NCBI RefSeq assembly: GCF_014836665.1
Contig: NZ_JACSQJ010000004.1
Span: 1-64,000, forward strand
Length of the DNA: 64,000 bases
Origin: Luteimonas colneyensis
Lineage (GTDB): Bacteria > Pseudomonadota > Gammaproteobacteria > Xanthomonadales > Xanthomonadaceae
Direction of reading: 5' to 3'
Under the pieces are notes generated by a model. It had not been told where the DNA came from. It did not search any database and saw only the letters and a list, made by a program, of their open reading frames with translations. The position numbers were made by a program, and so were the translations under genes. Position 1 is the first letter of the stretch, and each line of letters starts with the position of its first letter. Of the stretch, positions 29,912 through 38,192 are shown one piece after another.

Positions 29912-30871
29912 ATGGACGCATCGCATCGGCAGGCCCGTGCATTCGCACCCGCGGGCGTGGGCAACATCGGCGTGGGTTTCGACCTGCTCGGACACGTGAT
30001 CGAGGGACCGCGCGACGTCGCCACCGTGCGTCGCATCGACGAGCCCGTGGTGCGGATCGATGCGGTCCGCGGCAAGGTGCGCGGCATCGACCGCATCCCC
30101 CTCGACGCCGAAGCCAACACCGCCGGCCGCGCCCTGATGCAGCTGCGCTCGGCGCTGGCACTGCCGCACGGCTTCGCGGTCGAACTCGACAAGGGCATTC
30201 CGCTGGGCTCCGGCCTTGCCGGCTCGGCGGCGTCCTGCGTGGCCGCGCTGGTCGCCGCCAATGCGCTGCTCGAACGGCCGCTCGCGCGCGAGGCGCTCTA
30301 TCCCTTCGCACTGGAAGGCGAATGGGCCTCGACCCACAGCCACCAAGGCGACAACGTCGGCCCGATGCTGGTCGGCGGCGTGGCGCTGGCGACGTCCACC
30401 CGCCTGCTGAGGCTCGACGTGCCGGACTGGCTGCACTGCGTGGCGGTGCAGCCGGACCTGGTGCTGGAAACCCGCCAGGCACGCGCGGTCCTGGCCGAGC
30501 CCTATCCGCTGGCCCAAGTGGTGCGGCACTCGTCGCACCTGGCGCTCTTCCTCACCGGGCTGGCGCGCGGCGACGCCGGCCTGATCGCCGACGGCCTGCA
30601 CGACGTGCTGGTCGAGCCGCGCCGCGCGCCGCTCATCCAGGGCTTCGCCGCGGTGAAGCAGGCCGCGCTCGACCACGGCGCGCTCGGCGCCAGCATCTCC
30701 GGCGGGGGCCCGAGCTGCTTCGCGTGGTTCGCATCGCGCGCCGCGGCCGAGGCGGCGGCGCCGGACATGGTCGCCGGCTTCACCGCCACCGGAGTAACCG
30801 CCCGGGCACACGTCTCGCCGGTGGCGGGTCCGCGCGCCGGACTCCTCGACCCGCCGGCCCTGCCCCTGTAG
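29912..30871 (+). CDS. thrB: Homoserine kinase (GHMP family)
   Basis: Phosphorylates L-homoserine on the way to threonine. 319 residues with the GHMP kinase layout: FAPAGVGNIGVGFDLLG at the N-terminus, the phosphate-binding GIPLGSGLAGSAAS at about residues 94-107, THSHQGDNVGPMLVGG, and the C-terminal GASISGGGPSCFAW. The GACAAT box at 29899-29904 is only seven bases before the ATG, so the mRNA may be leaderless. It is divergent from the Kor operon and stands apart from other threonine genes here. The TAG stop is contributed by a REP element (30867-30888). Confidence 0.93.
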   Translation: MDASHRQARAFAPAGVGNIGVGFDLLGHVIEGPRDVATVRRIDEPVVRIDAVRGKVRGIDRIPLDAEANTAGRALMQLRSALALPHGFAVELDKGIPLGSGLAGSAASCVAALVAANALLERPLAREALYPFALEGEWASTHSHQGDNVGPMLVGGVALATSTRLLRLDVPDWLHCVAVQPDLVLETRQARAVLAEPYPLAQVVRHSSHLALFLTGLARGDAGLIADGLHDVLVEPRRAPLIQGFAAVKQAALDHGALGASISGGGPSCFAWFASRAAAEAAAPDMVAGFTATGVTARAHVSPVAGPRAGLLDPPALPL

Positions 30872-30953
30872 GAGCGGCTACAGCTGCGCCCGGCCGGTGC
30901 GCGCCTGTTCGCCCGGAGACCAGGCCAGCCCGGTCGCGGCTGTAGCCGCTCCT
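30867..30953. repeat. REP doublet (REPIN-like) between thrB and the RND pump gene
   Basis: Two inverted copies of a 20-22-base REP of the GTAGGAGCGGCT class: tgtaggagcggctacagctg at 30867-30886 and its inverse tcgcggctgtagccgctcct at 30934-30953, 45 bases apart. Each copy is itself palindromic. Such doublets are mobilised by a chromosomal REP-associated transposase in related genomes; none is visible here. The left copy provides the TAG stops of both convergent genes. Confidence 0.75.
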
Positions 30954-33900
30954 CCTGGGAGGCTGCGGCGCGGATCAGGCGGCGATGGCGCCGCGGGCGC
31001 GGGCGGCGGCGCTTCGTCGCGCTTCACGCGGAACCACGCCGCGTACAGCGCCGGCACGAACAGCAGGGTCAGCACGGTCGCCACCGTCAGCCCGCCCATG
31101 ATCGCCACCGCCATCGGCCCGAAGAACACGCTGCGCGACAGCGGGATCATCGCCAGGATCGCCGCCAGCGCGGTCAGCACGATCGGGCGGAAGCGGCGCA
31201 CGGTGGCATCGATCACCGCGTCCCAGCGCGCATGCCCGGCGTCGATGTCCTGCTGGATCTGGTCGACGAGGATGATCGAGTTGCGCATCACCATGCCGGC
31301 CAGCGCGATCGTGCCCAGCAGCGCCACGAAGCCGAAGGGCACGCGGAACACCAGCAGGAACAGCACCGCGCCCACCAGCCCCAGCGGCGCGGTCGCGAAC
31401 ACCAGCAGGCTGCGCGGGAAGCTGCGCAGCTGCAGCATCAGCAGCGTCGCCACCGCGAACAGGAACAGCGGCATGCCCGCCCGGATCGAATCCTGGCCGC
31501 GCGCCGAGTCCTCCAGGGTGCCACCGGTCTCGAGCAGGTAGCCGGCCGGCAGCGCGTTTCGGATCCCCTCGAGGGTCGGCAGGATCTCCGCCACCACGCT
31601 GGCCGGCATCGCATCGCCGCGCACGTCGGCGCGCACGGTGACCGTGGGCAGCCGGTCGCGGTGCCAGATGATGCCGTCCTCGAAGGCGTATTCCAGGCGC
31701 GCGACCTGCGACAGCGGCACCGGCGTGCCGTCGGCGCCGTGCACGACCAGGTCGCCGAGCGCGTCGAGCCCGGTGCGCTCGTCGAGGGGGCCACGCACCA
31801 GCACCTCGATCAGCTCGTCGCCTTCGCGGTACACGGCCACCGACCGACCCGACAGCGAGGCCGACAGGAAGCGCGCCAGCCCCTGCGAGTCCACGCCCAG
31901 CACCCGCGCGCGATCCTGGTCGACCACCAGGCGCACGACCTTGCTGGGCTCGTCCCAGTCGAGGTTGACGTTGGCCACGTGCGGATTCGCGCGCACCTGG
32001 TCGGCGACCTGGCGGGCGATCTCCCGCGCGCGGTCGGCGTGCTCGCCGGAGACGCGGAACTGCACCGGATAGCCCACCGGCGGGCCGTTTTCCAGCCGGG
32101 TCACGCGCAGCTGCAGCTCCGGGAACAGCGGCGCGGCCTCGTCGATCAGCCAGTCGCGCAGCGCCTCGCGCGACTCGACGTCGCGCGCAAGCACCACGAA
32201 CTGGGCAAGGTTGGTCTGCGGCAGCTGCTGGTCCAGCGGCAGGTAGAAGCGCGGCGAGCCGCTGCCGACGTAGGCGACGTGGTTCTCGATCCCCTCGCGC
32301 TCCGCGAGCAGCGCCTCCAGGCGGCGCGCGGCCGCGTCGGTGGCGCGCAGCGACGCGCCTTCGGCCAGCTCGAGGTCGACCATCAGCTCCAGCCGCTGCG
32401 AATCCGGGAAGAACTGCTGCGGCACGAAGCGGAAGCCGAGCAGCGACAGCACCAGCAGCGCCACCGTCGCCGCGATCACCAGCCAGCGATGCACCAGGCA
32501 CCCGTCCAGCAGGCGGCGCAGGCGGCGGTAGAACGGGCGCTGGTAGGGATCGTGGTCGTGCGCGTGCGGCTCGCGCGGCGCCAGCACGAAGGCGTACTGC
32601 GGCCAGCGGTCGGCCAGGCGCTCGCGCCAGGCGCGGTGGCGCGCGGCCAGCGAGCCGGGCTTCGGCGGCCGTGCCCCGGCGAAGTCCGGCAGCATCTTTT
32701 CGCCCAGCCAGGGAATGAACAGCACCGCCGCGATCCACGACACCACCAGCGCGATCGTCACCACCTGGAACAGCGAGCGCGTGTACTCGCCCACGGACGA
32801 GGCCGCGGTCGCGATCGGCAGGAAGCCGGCGGCGGTCACGAGCGTTCCGGTCAGCATCGGGAAGGCGGTGTGCGACCAGGCATAGCCGGCGGCGGTGAAG
32901 CGGCTGTCGCCCTGCTCCATGCGGATGGCCATCATCTCCACGGCGATGATGGCGTCGTCCACCAGCAGGCCCAGCGCCAGCACCAGCGCGCCCAGCGAGA
33001 CCTTGTGCAGGCCGATGCCGAAGCCGTGCATCGCCGCGAAGGTCAGCGCCAGCACCAGCGGGATCGACACCGCCACCACCAGCCCGGTCCGCACGCCCAG
33101 CGAAAAGAAGCAGACCAGCAGCACGATCACCACCGCTTCTGCCAGCACCTTGACGAACTCGCCGACCGATTCGCGCACCGCGGCCGGCTGGTCGGAGACC
33201 TTGTGCAGCGACATGCCCAGCGGCAGCGTCGCCTGCAGGCGCTCGGCCTCGGACGCCAGGGTCTCGCCCAGCGCCAGGATGTCGCCGCCCTCGCGCAGCG
33301 CGATGCCGATGCCGATCGCGTCCTCGCCCATGAAGCGCATGCGCGGCGCGGCGGGATCGGCGTAGCCGCGGGTGACCTCGGCCACGTCGCCCAGGCGCAG
33401 GGTGCGGCCGCCGGCGCGCACCGGCAGCGCGCGGATGTCGTCGATGGAGCGGAAGGCGCCGTCCACGCGCAGCTGCACGCGGTCGCTGGCGGTCTCGACG
33501 AAGCCGGCGGGCGTGACCGCGTTCTGCTGCGCCAGCGCCTGCTGGATCGCCGCCAGCGGCACGCCGAGGTTGGCCAGGCGCACGTTGCTGGCCTCGATGA
33601 AGACCTTCTCGTCCTGCAGGCCGATCAGTTCGACCTTGCCGACGTCGGGCTGGCGCTGCAGCTCCAGCTCGATGCGCTCGGCGTAGTCCTTGAGCACGGC
33701 GTAGTCGAAGCCCTCGCCGGTCAGCGCGTAGATGTTGCCGAAGGTGTCGCCGAACTCGTCGTTGAAGAACGGCCCCACGACGTCCGCCGGCAGCGTGGCG
33801 CGGATATCGCCGACCTTCTTGCGCACCTGGTACCAGAGGTCGGGCACGTCGCGCGAAGGCAGCGCGTCGGACGCCATGAAGATCACCTGTGATTCGCCCG

Positions 33901-34174
33901 GCCGCGAATACGAGCGGACCATCTCGTAGCGGCCGGTCTCCATCACCGCGCGCTCGACGCGGTCGGTGACCTGGCGGGCGACGTCCTCGGCGGTGGCGCC
34001 CGGCCACAGCGTGCGCACCACCATCGCCTTGAAGGTAAAGGGCGGATCCTCGGACTGGCCCAGCTGCCGGTACGACCAGGCACCGACCAGGGCCGACACC
34101 AGCATCACGTAGAGCACCAGCGCGCGGTTGCGCAGCGCCCACTCGGAGAGGTTGAAGCGCGAGCGGGCGCTCAT
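30878..34174 (-). CDS. RND efflux pump permease
   Basis: 1098 residues of the HAE/AcrB-like RND superfamily, the inner-membrane proton antiporter of a tripartite pump. N-terminus LSEWALRNRALVLYVMLVS is the first helix; the helix 4 proton-relay reads LALGLLVDDAIIAVEMMA with paired aspartates. Two large periplasmic loops and 12 helices fit the length. The last ~45 residues after FVPALYAAWFRVKR are Pro/Ala-rich; the final 25 are encoded by the REP doublet. It overlaps the adaptor gene by four bases (ATGA). Substrates (drugs, metals or lipids) are not evident. The tolC gene 2.6 kb away is a candidate outer channel. Confidence 0.93.
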   Translation of the reverse strand: MSARSRFNLSEWALRNRALVLYVMLVSALVGAWSYRQLGQSEDPPFTFKAMVVRTLWPGATAEDVARQVTDRVERAVMETGRYEMVRSYSRPGESQVIFMASDALPSRDVPDLWYQVRKKVGDIRATLPADVVGPFFNDEFGDTFGNIYALTGEGFDYAVLKDYAERIELELQRQPDVGKVELIGLQDEKVFIEASNVRLANLGVPLAAIQQALAQQNAVTPAGFVETASDRVQLRVDGAFRSIDDIRALPVRAGGRTLRLGDVAEVTRGYADPAAPRMRFMGEDAIGIGIALREGGDILALGETLASEAERLQATLPLGMSLHKVSDQPAAVRESVGEFVKVLAEAVVIVLLVCFFSLGVRTGLVVAVSIPLVLALTFAAMHGFGIGLHKVSLGALVLALGLLVDDAIIAVEMMAIRMEQGDSRFTAAGYAWSHTAFPMLTGTLVTAAGFLPIATAASSVGEYTRSLFQVVTIALVVSWIAAVLFIPWLGEKMLPDFAGARPPKPGSLAARHRAWRERLADRWPQYAFVLAPREPHAHDHDPYQRPFYRRLRRLLDGCLVHRWLVIAATVALLVLSLLGFRFVPQQFFPDSQRLELMVDLELAEGASLRATDAAARRLEALLAEREGIENHVAYVGSGSPRFYLPLDQQLPQTNLAQFVVLARDVESREALRDWLIDEAAPLFPELQLRVTRLENGPPVGYPVQFRVSGEHADRAREIARQVADQVRANPHVANVNLDWDEPSKVVRLVVDQDRARVLGVDSQGLARFLSASLSGRSVAVYREGDELIEVLVRGPLDERTGLDALGDLVVHGADGTPVPLSQVARLEYAFEDGIIWHRDRLPTVTVRADVRGDAMPASVVAEILPTLEGIRNALPAGYLLETGGTLEDSARGQDSIRAGMPLFLFAVATLLMLQLRSFPRSLLVFATAPLGLVGAVLFLLVFRVPFGFVALLGTIALAGMVMRNSIILVDQIQQDIDAGHARWDAVIDATVRRFRPIVLTALAAILAMIPLSRSVFFGPMAVAIMGGLTVATVLTLLFVPALYAAWFRVKRDEAPPPAPAAPSPPDPRRSLPGGAATAATGLAWSPGEQARTGRAQL

Positions 34175-35271
34175 CGCGGGGCCGCGTCCACCGGGCGGTT
34201 GCGGCGGTCCACCGCGCGCGCGGCCTGGCCGTCGCGGAGGAGATGGCCGCCGGCCACGACCACCCAGTCGTCCGCGGCAACACCCGAGGTCACGGGCACG
34301 CGCTCTGCGCCGAAGTCTCCGACCTCCACCGCGACCGCGCGCACGCGTCCGTCGTCGAACACCCACACGGTGGCCTCGCCACCTGCACCGCCCTGCACCG
34401 CCGACAGCGGCACCGACAGCGCCGCGCCCGTCCCGGCGGCGTGCACCTCGGCGCTCTGCCCGAGCGCCACGCGCGCGGCGTCGGCGTCCTCGATGGCGAC
34501 CCGCGCGGCGTAGGTGCGCGCGACCGGGTCGGCCGCGGGGGAGATCTCGCGGAAGCGACCGCGCAGGCGCTCGCCCGGCGCGGTCCAGAGTTCGACCTCG
34601 ACCGGCTGGCCGACGCTGAAGTCGGCCACCACCGATTCCGGCAGCGCGATCGCGACTTCGCGGCCGTCGTCGGCCGCCAGGGTGAACACCGCCTGCCCCG
34701 CCGCGACCACTTGCCCCGCCTCGGCCTGACGGCTGGCGATGACGCCATCGACCGGCGCGCGCAGTTCGGCATAGCCGGCCTGGTTGCGCGCCACCTCGGC
34801 CTGTGCGCGGGCCGCCCGCGCCTCGCCGTCGGCGGCACGCCAGGCGGCCTCCTGCGCATCGAGCGCGGACCGGCTGACCAGCTGGTCGCCGGCCAGCGCG
34901 GCGTAGCGCGCGCGATCGGCCGCGGCGCGCCTGAGCTGCGCCTCGGCGGCAGCCAGCCGGGCAGCAGCGGCGCGCGACTGCGCTTCGACGTCGCCCTGGT
35001 CGATCACCGCCAGCAGCTGGCCGCGGGTGACCCGGTCGCCGGCGTCGACCTCGCGCCGGACCAGCTGGCCGCCGATGCGGAAGGCCAGCGGGCTTTCGGC
35101 GCGGGCGCGGATCTCGCCCGGGAAGCTGCGCGAGGTCCCCGGCGCGGGCTGCGGGCGCTCCACCAGGACCGGTCTCGTGGGCGGGGCCTGCCCGCCCCCG
35201 TCGCCACAGGCGCACAGCGCCAGCAGCATCGCGGCCACGGCCGCAGCCCGCATCCTTCGCATCCCAGACAT
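34171..35271 (-). CDS. RND efflux periplasmic adaptor lipoprotein (membrane fusion protein)
   Basis: 366 residues. Signal peptide with lipobox LCAC at about residues 19-22 (two Cys in a row region ALCACGDGG), so probably lipid-anchored. The adaptor layout follows: IRARAESPLAFRIGGQLVRR, biotinyl-lipoyl hairpin (VDAGDRVTRGQLLAVIDQGD), an alpha-helical hairpin, then APVDGVIASRQAEAGQVV and the beta-barrel and membrane-proximal domains. It bridges the RND permease to an outer-membrane channel. The ATG at 35271 is chosen; the next ATG is three codons in. It is first in the two-gene pump operon, divergent from the TetR gene. Confidence 0.9.
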   Translation of the reverse strand: MSGMRRMRAAAVAAMLLALCACGDGGGQAPPTRPVLVERPQPAPGTSRSFPGEIRARAESPLAFRIGGQLVRREVDAGDRVTRGQLLAVIDQGDVEAQSRAAAARLAAAEAQLRRAAADRARYAALAGDQLVSRSALDAQEAAWRAADGEARAARAQAEVARNQAGYAELRAPVDGVIASRQAEAGQVVAAGQAVFTLAADDGREVAIALPESVVADFSVGQPVEVELWTAPGERLRGRFREISPAADPVARTYAARVAIEDADAARVALGQSAEVHAAGTGAALSVPLSAVQGGAGGEATVWVFDDGRVRAVAVEVGDFGAERVPVTSGVAADDWVVVAGGHLLRDGQAARAVDRRNRPVDAAPR

Positions 35272-35321
35272 CGTCGCTCCCGGTCCGCAGTCCGCGGCAA
35301 GTCGCCAAGGCGCGAATGCTA

Positions 35322-35335
35322 TAGTTACAGAACTA
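35322..35335. promoter_or_regulatory. Candidate TetR operator in the divergent promoter region
   Basis: TAGTT-acag-AACTA, a perfect 5-bp inverted repeat with a 4-base spacer, lies in the 79-base gap between the adaptor and TetR genes. On the minus strand it runs into TATAGC, a good -10 for the pump operon, with CTGGAC as a possible -35 16 bases away. Repressor binding here would block pump transcription. Confidence 0.45.
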
Positions 35336-35350
35336 CACGGTCCAGTATTG

Positions 35351-36013
35351 ATGCCGATGTCCACACCCAGCGTCCCCCAGGCCAGCCAGCGCCCCGCCCC
35401 GGGCCGTCCGAAGGACCTCGCCAAGCGCGCGGCGATCCTGGAGGCCGCGGAGTCGCTGTTCCTGGAACATGGCTTCGAAGGCGTCAGCATGGACCAGATC
35501 GCGGCCCGCGCCGGCGTGTCCAAGCTCACCGTCTACAGCCATTTCGGCGACAAGGACGCGCTGTTCTTCGAAGCCGTCGAGCACTACTGCGACAAGCAGG
35601 TGCCGAGCGCCCTGTTCACGCCCGCGCCGCAGCAGCCGCTGCGCGAGCGCCTGGCCGGCATCGGACGCGCGGTGTACGCGCTGATGACATCGCCCGAGGC
35701 GGTGTCCGGCTTCCGCCTGATGTGCGCGTCGACGCGCGCCGACTGCGCGCTCGCCAACCGCTTCTGGGCCGCGGGGCCGGGCCACCTGCAGGCCGGCTTC
35801 GCAGCGCTGCTCGCCCGCCGCACCACCGCGGGCGAACTCGCGGTCGACGACCCGGCGCGCGCGGCCAGCCAGTTCTTCGCCCTGCTCCGCGGCGACCTCC
35901 ACCCGCGCCTGGTGATGGGCTGCGATGCGCTGCACGGCTTCGACATGGAGGCCCACGTCGCCGCCACCGTCGACGTCTTCCTGCGCGCCTACGCCGCGGG
36001 GGACGCATCCTGA
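35351..36013 (+). CDS. TetR family regulator of the RND pump
   Basis: 220 residues. The N-terminal helix-turn-helix (about 25-70) is well conserved: RAAILEAAESLFLEHGFEGV, SMDQIAARAGVSKLTVYSHF, GDKDALFFEAVEHY. The C-terminal ligand-binding domain shows the AefR-like pattern common to RND-associated repressors (TSPEAVSGFRLMCAS, ARAASQFFALLRGD). Divergent orientation makes it the likely repressor of the pump operon, probably also of itself. The start may be ATG 35351 or 35357 (MSTP). Confidence 0.9.
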   Translation: MPMSTPSVPQASQRPAPGRPKDLAKRAAILEAAESLFLEHGFEGVSMDQIAARAGVSKLTVYSHFGDKDALFFEAVEHYCDKQVPSALFTPAPQQPLRERLAGIGRAVYALMTSPEAVSGFRLMCASTRADCALANRFWAAGPGHLQAGFAALLARRTTAGELAVDDPARAASQFFALLRGDLHPRLVMGCDALHGFDMEAHVAATVDVFLRAYAAGDAS

Positions 36014-36142
36014 ACGACCGCCAGCCGGCCCGGTGACTTCCGGCACTCAATGCCCCGCGCCGGCGGCGGCGATGCTGTCCCGGCCAATCCCGCCGATTCG
36101 ACGTAAAATGGCCGGTCATCCGATCAGCCAGGCTCCGACACC

Positions 36143-36796
36143 ATGACCCTCGATTTCGCCAAAGCCCGTGAAGCCATGGTCGAGCAGCAGGTCCGCCCCT
36201 GGGACGTGCTCGATCCCCGCGTGCTCAACGTGCTCCTGCGCATGCCGCGCGAGGCCTACGCGCCCGACGCGCACCGCGCGCTGGCCTATGCCGACATCGC
36301 GCTGCCGCTGGCGCACGGCGAATCGATGATGAAGCCGGTGGTGGAAGGCCGCGTGCTGCAGGCGCTGGCGCTGGACGGCACCGAGGACGTGCTCGACATC
36401 GGCACCGGCAGCGGCTTCCTCGCCGCCTGCCTCGGCCGCCTGGCGCGCTCGGTGACGTCGATCGAGCGACACGCCGACCTCGCCGCCCAGGCCCAGGCGA
36501 CCCTGCTCGCGCAGGGCGCCACCAACGTCTCGGTCACCCACGCCGACGCCTTCGCATGGACGCCGGACCGCCAGTTCGACGCCATCGCCGTCGGCGGCGC
36601 CGTGGACGCGATTCCGGACCGCTTCCTCGGCTGGCTGCGTCCCGGCGGCCGCCTGTTCGTGGTGCGCGGCCGCGCGCCGGCGATGGAGGCCGTGCTGGTG
36701 CACGCCGACGTCAACGGCCCGCGCCTCGAATCGTTGTTCGAAACCGACCTCGCCTACCTGGCGGGCGCGGCGCCGGTCCCGGCATTCGCGCTCTGA
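36143..36796 (+). CDS. pcm: Protein-L-isoaspartate O-methyltransferase
   Basis: A SAM-dependent enzyme that starts repair of isoaspartyl residues in aged proteins. 217 residues. The N-terminal ARE-x-MVEQQVRPWDVLD motif and the PCMT core PLAHGESMMKPVVEGRVL are present, followed by the SAM-binding VLDIGTGSGFLAACLGRLA at about residues 82-100 and acidic motif SIERHADLAAQA. A TAAAAT -10 at 36104-36109 gives a ~26-base leader. tolC follows after 22 bases, a pairing also seen in relatives, so the two are likely one operon. RNA or other methylation targets are unlikely. Confidence 0.9.
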   Translation: MTLDFAKAREAMVEQQVRPWDVLDPRVLNVLLRMPREAYAPDAHRALAYADIALPLAHGESMMKPVVEGRVLQALALDGTEDVLDIGTGSGFLAACLGRLARSVTSIERHADLAAQAQATLLAQGATNVSVTHADAFAWTPDRQFDAIAVGGAVDAIPDRFLGWLRPGGRLFVVRGRAPAMEAVLVHADVNGPRLESLFETDLAYLAGAAPVPAFAL

Positions 36797-36818
36797 CCGC
36801 CCCTACAAGGACCCCCCG

Positions 36819-38165
36819 ATGATCCGTCGCCCCCTCGCCCTCGCGCTCCTCCTCGCCCTGCCCGCCGCGGCCTCGGCCGAAGACCTGCTGCAGACCTACG
36901 AGCTGGCGCGCAACAGCGACACGCAGCTGGCGATCTCGGAGTCCAACCGCGACATCTCGCGCGAAGGCCGGGTGCAGGCGCGCGCCGCGCTGCTGCCGCA
37001 GATCAACGGCAGCGCGTCGCTGAGCCGCAGCTATGCCGCCGGCGTCGACGGCGACGCCCGTCGCCGCAGCGTCGGCGTCGACCTCAGCCAGACGGTGTTC
37101 GACCTCGGGGCGATCTCCAACCTGCGCGCGCAGCAGGACCTCGACGTTGCCGCCGGCTTCGACCTCGACGCCGCCAACCAGGAGCTGATCACGCGCACCT
37201 CGGCCGCCTATTTCAACGTGCTGGTGTCCATCGAGACGCTGGCCGCGGCCGAGGCCGCCGAGGCCGCGCTGCAGAAGCAGTTCGACTTCGCCGACAAGCG
37301 CCTGGAGGTCGGCCTGGCGCCGATCACCGACGTGCACGAGGCCCGCGCCCAGTACGACGCCGCGCGCGCCAACACCATCCTGTCGCGCAACGCGCTCGAG
37401 GACGCCTACCAGGCGCTGGCCGAGATCACCGGCCGCCCGGTGCGCACCCTGCGCGCGCTGCCCGAGGACTTCCAGCCCGAAGCCCCCGAGGGCGATGGTC
37501 TGGGCCGCTGGCTGGCCACCGCGATGGAGAACAACCCCTCGCTGCGCGCGGCCGAGTACGCGCTGAGCGCGTCCGAGCACGGCGTCAACACGGCGCGTGC
37601 CGGCCACCTGCCGCGGCTCACGCTCGGTGCCGGCTACGACAATGGCGCGGCCTGGGGCGACCTCGGTCCCGGCGGCGTCGGCGGCACCTCGACCGGCGAA
37701 GGCTCCAGCGTCGGCCTGACCCTGACCGTGCCGATCTTCGCCGGCGGCGCGACCCAGTCGCAGGTGCGCCAGGCGCTCTCGCGCCGCGATATTTCCCAGC
37801 AGCAGCTCGAGCAGTCGCGCCGCGCGCTGGACCGCAACACCCGCAATGCCTACCAGACTGTCGTCGCCGGCGTGGCCGAGATCGAGGCCCGCCGCCAGGC
37901 GCTGGTCTCCGCGCGCAGCGCCTACGAGGCCTCGCAGGTCGGCCTGGAAGTCGGCACCCGCACCGTGGTCGACGTGCTGATCAACCAGCAGAACCTGTTC
38001 AACGCCGAACAGCAGTACGCGTTGGCGCGCTACAACTTCCTGCAGAACCGCCTGCTGCTGGCGCAGGCCGCCGGCACCCTGGGCATCGACGACGTGCAGG
38101 AGATCAACCGCCTGCTCACCGTCGAGGCCGCCACGCCGGACACGCAGGCGACCACCGGCGGCTGA
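36819..38165 (+). CDS. tolC: TolC family outer-membrane efflux channel
   Basis: 448 residues. Signal peptide (LALALLLALPAAASA, cleavage before EDLLQTYELA). Two homologous halves follow, each with the long coiled helices of the periplasmic tunnel: QAYELARNSDTQLAISE-type repeat one, and PSLRAAEYALSASEHGVNTA for repeat two. The segments LTVPIFAGGATQSQVRQ and EVGTRTVVDVLINQQNLFNA are typical of TolC. It exports substrates of tripartite pumps and type I systems and is a plausible partner for the RND pump nearby and for export of the RTX-type M91 protein, both by inference. Confidence 0.93.
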   Translation: MIRRPLALALLLALPAAASAEDLLQTYELARNSDTQLAISESNRDISREGRVQARAALLPQINGSASLSRSYAAGVDGDARRRSVGVDLSQTVFDLGAISNLRAQQDLDVAAGFDLDAANQELITRTSAAYFNVLVSIETLAAAEAAEAALQKQFDFADKRLEVGLAPITDVHEARAQYDAARANTILSRNALEDAYQALAEITGRPVRTLRALPEDFQPEAPEGDGLGRWLATAMENNPSLRAAEYALSASEHGVNTARAGHLPRLTLGAGYDNGAAWGDLGPGGVGGTSTGEGSSVGLTLTVPIFAGGATQSQVRQALSRRDISQQQLEQSRRALDRNTRNAYQTVVAGVAEIEARRQALVSARSAYEASQVGLEVGTRTVVDVLINQQNLFNAEQQYALARYNFLQNRLLLAQAAGTLGIDDVQEINRLLTVEAATPDTQATTGG

Positions 38166-38192
38166 GGCCGCGGGCGGTCCCGATGCACCACC

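Noticed and set aside
30867..30953. Insertion sequence remnant between thrB and the RND gene
   Set aside because: No transposase fragment or target duplication; it is explained by a REP doublet.
31232..33892. An 886-codon frame antisense to the RND permease
   Set aside because: Low-complexity His/Gln/Arg translation and no start signal; the RND protein is unmistakable.
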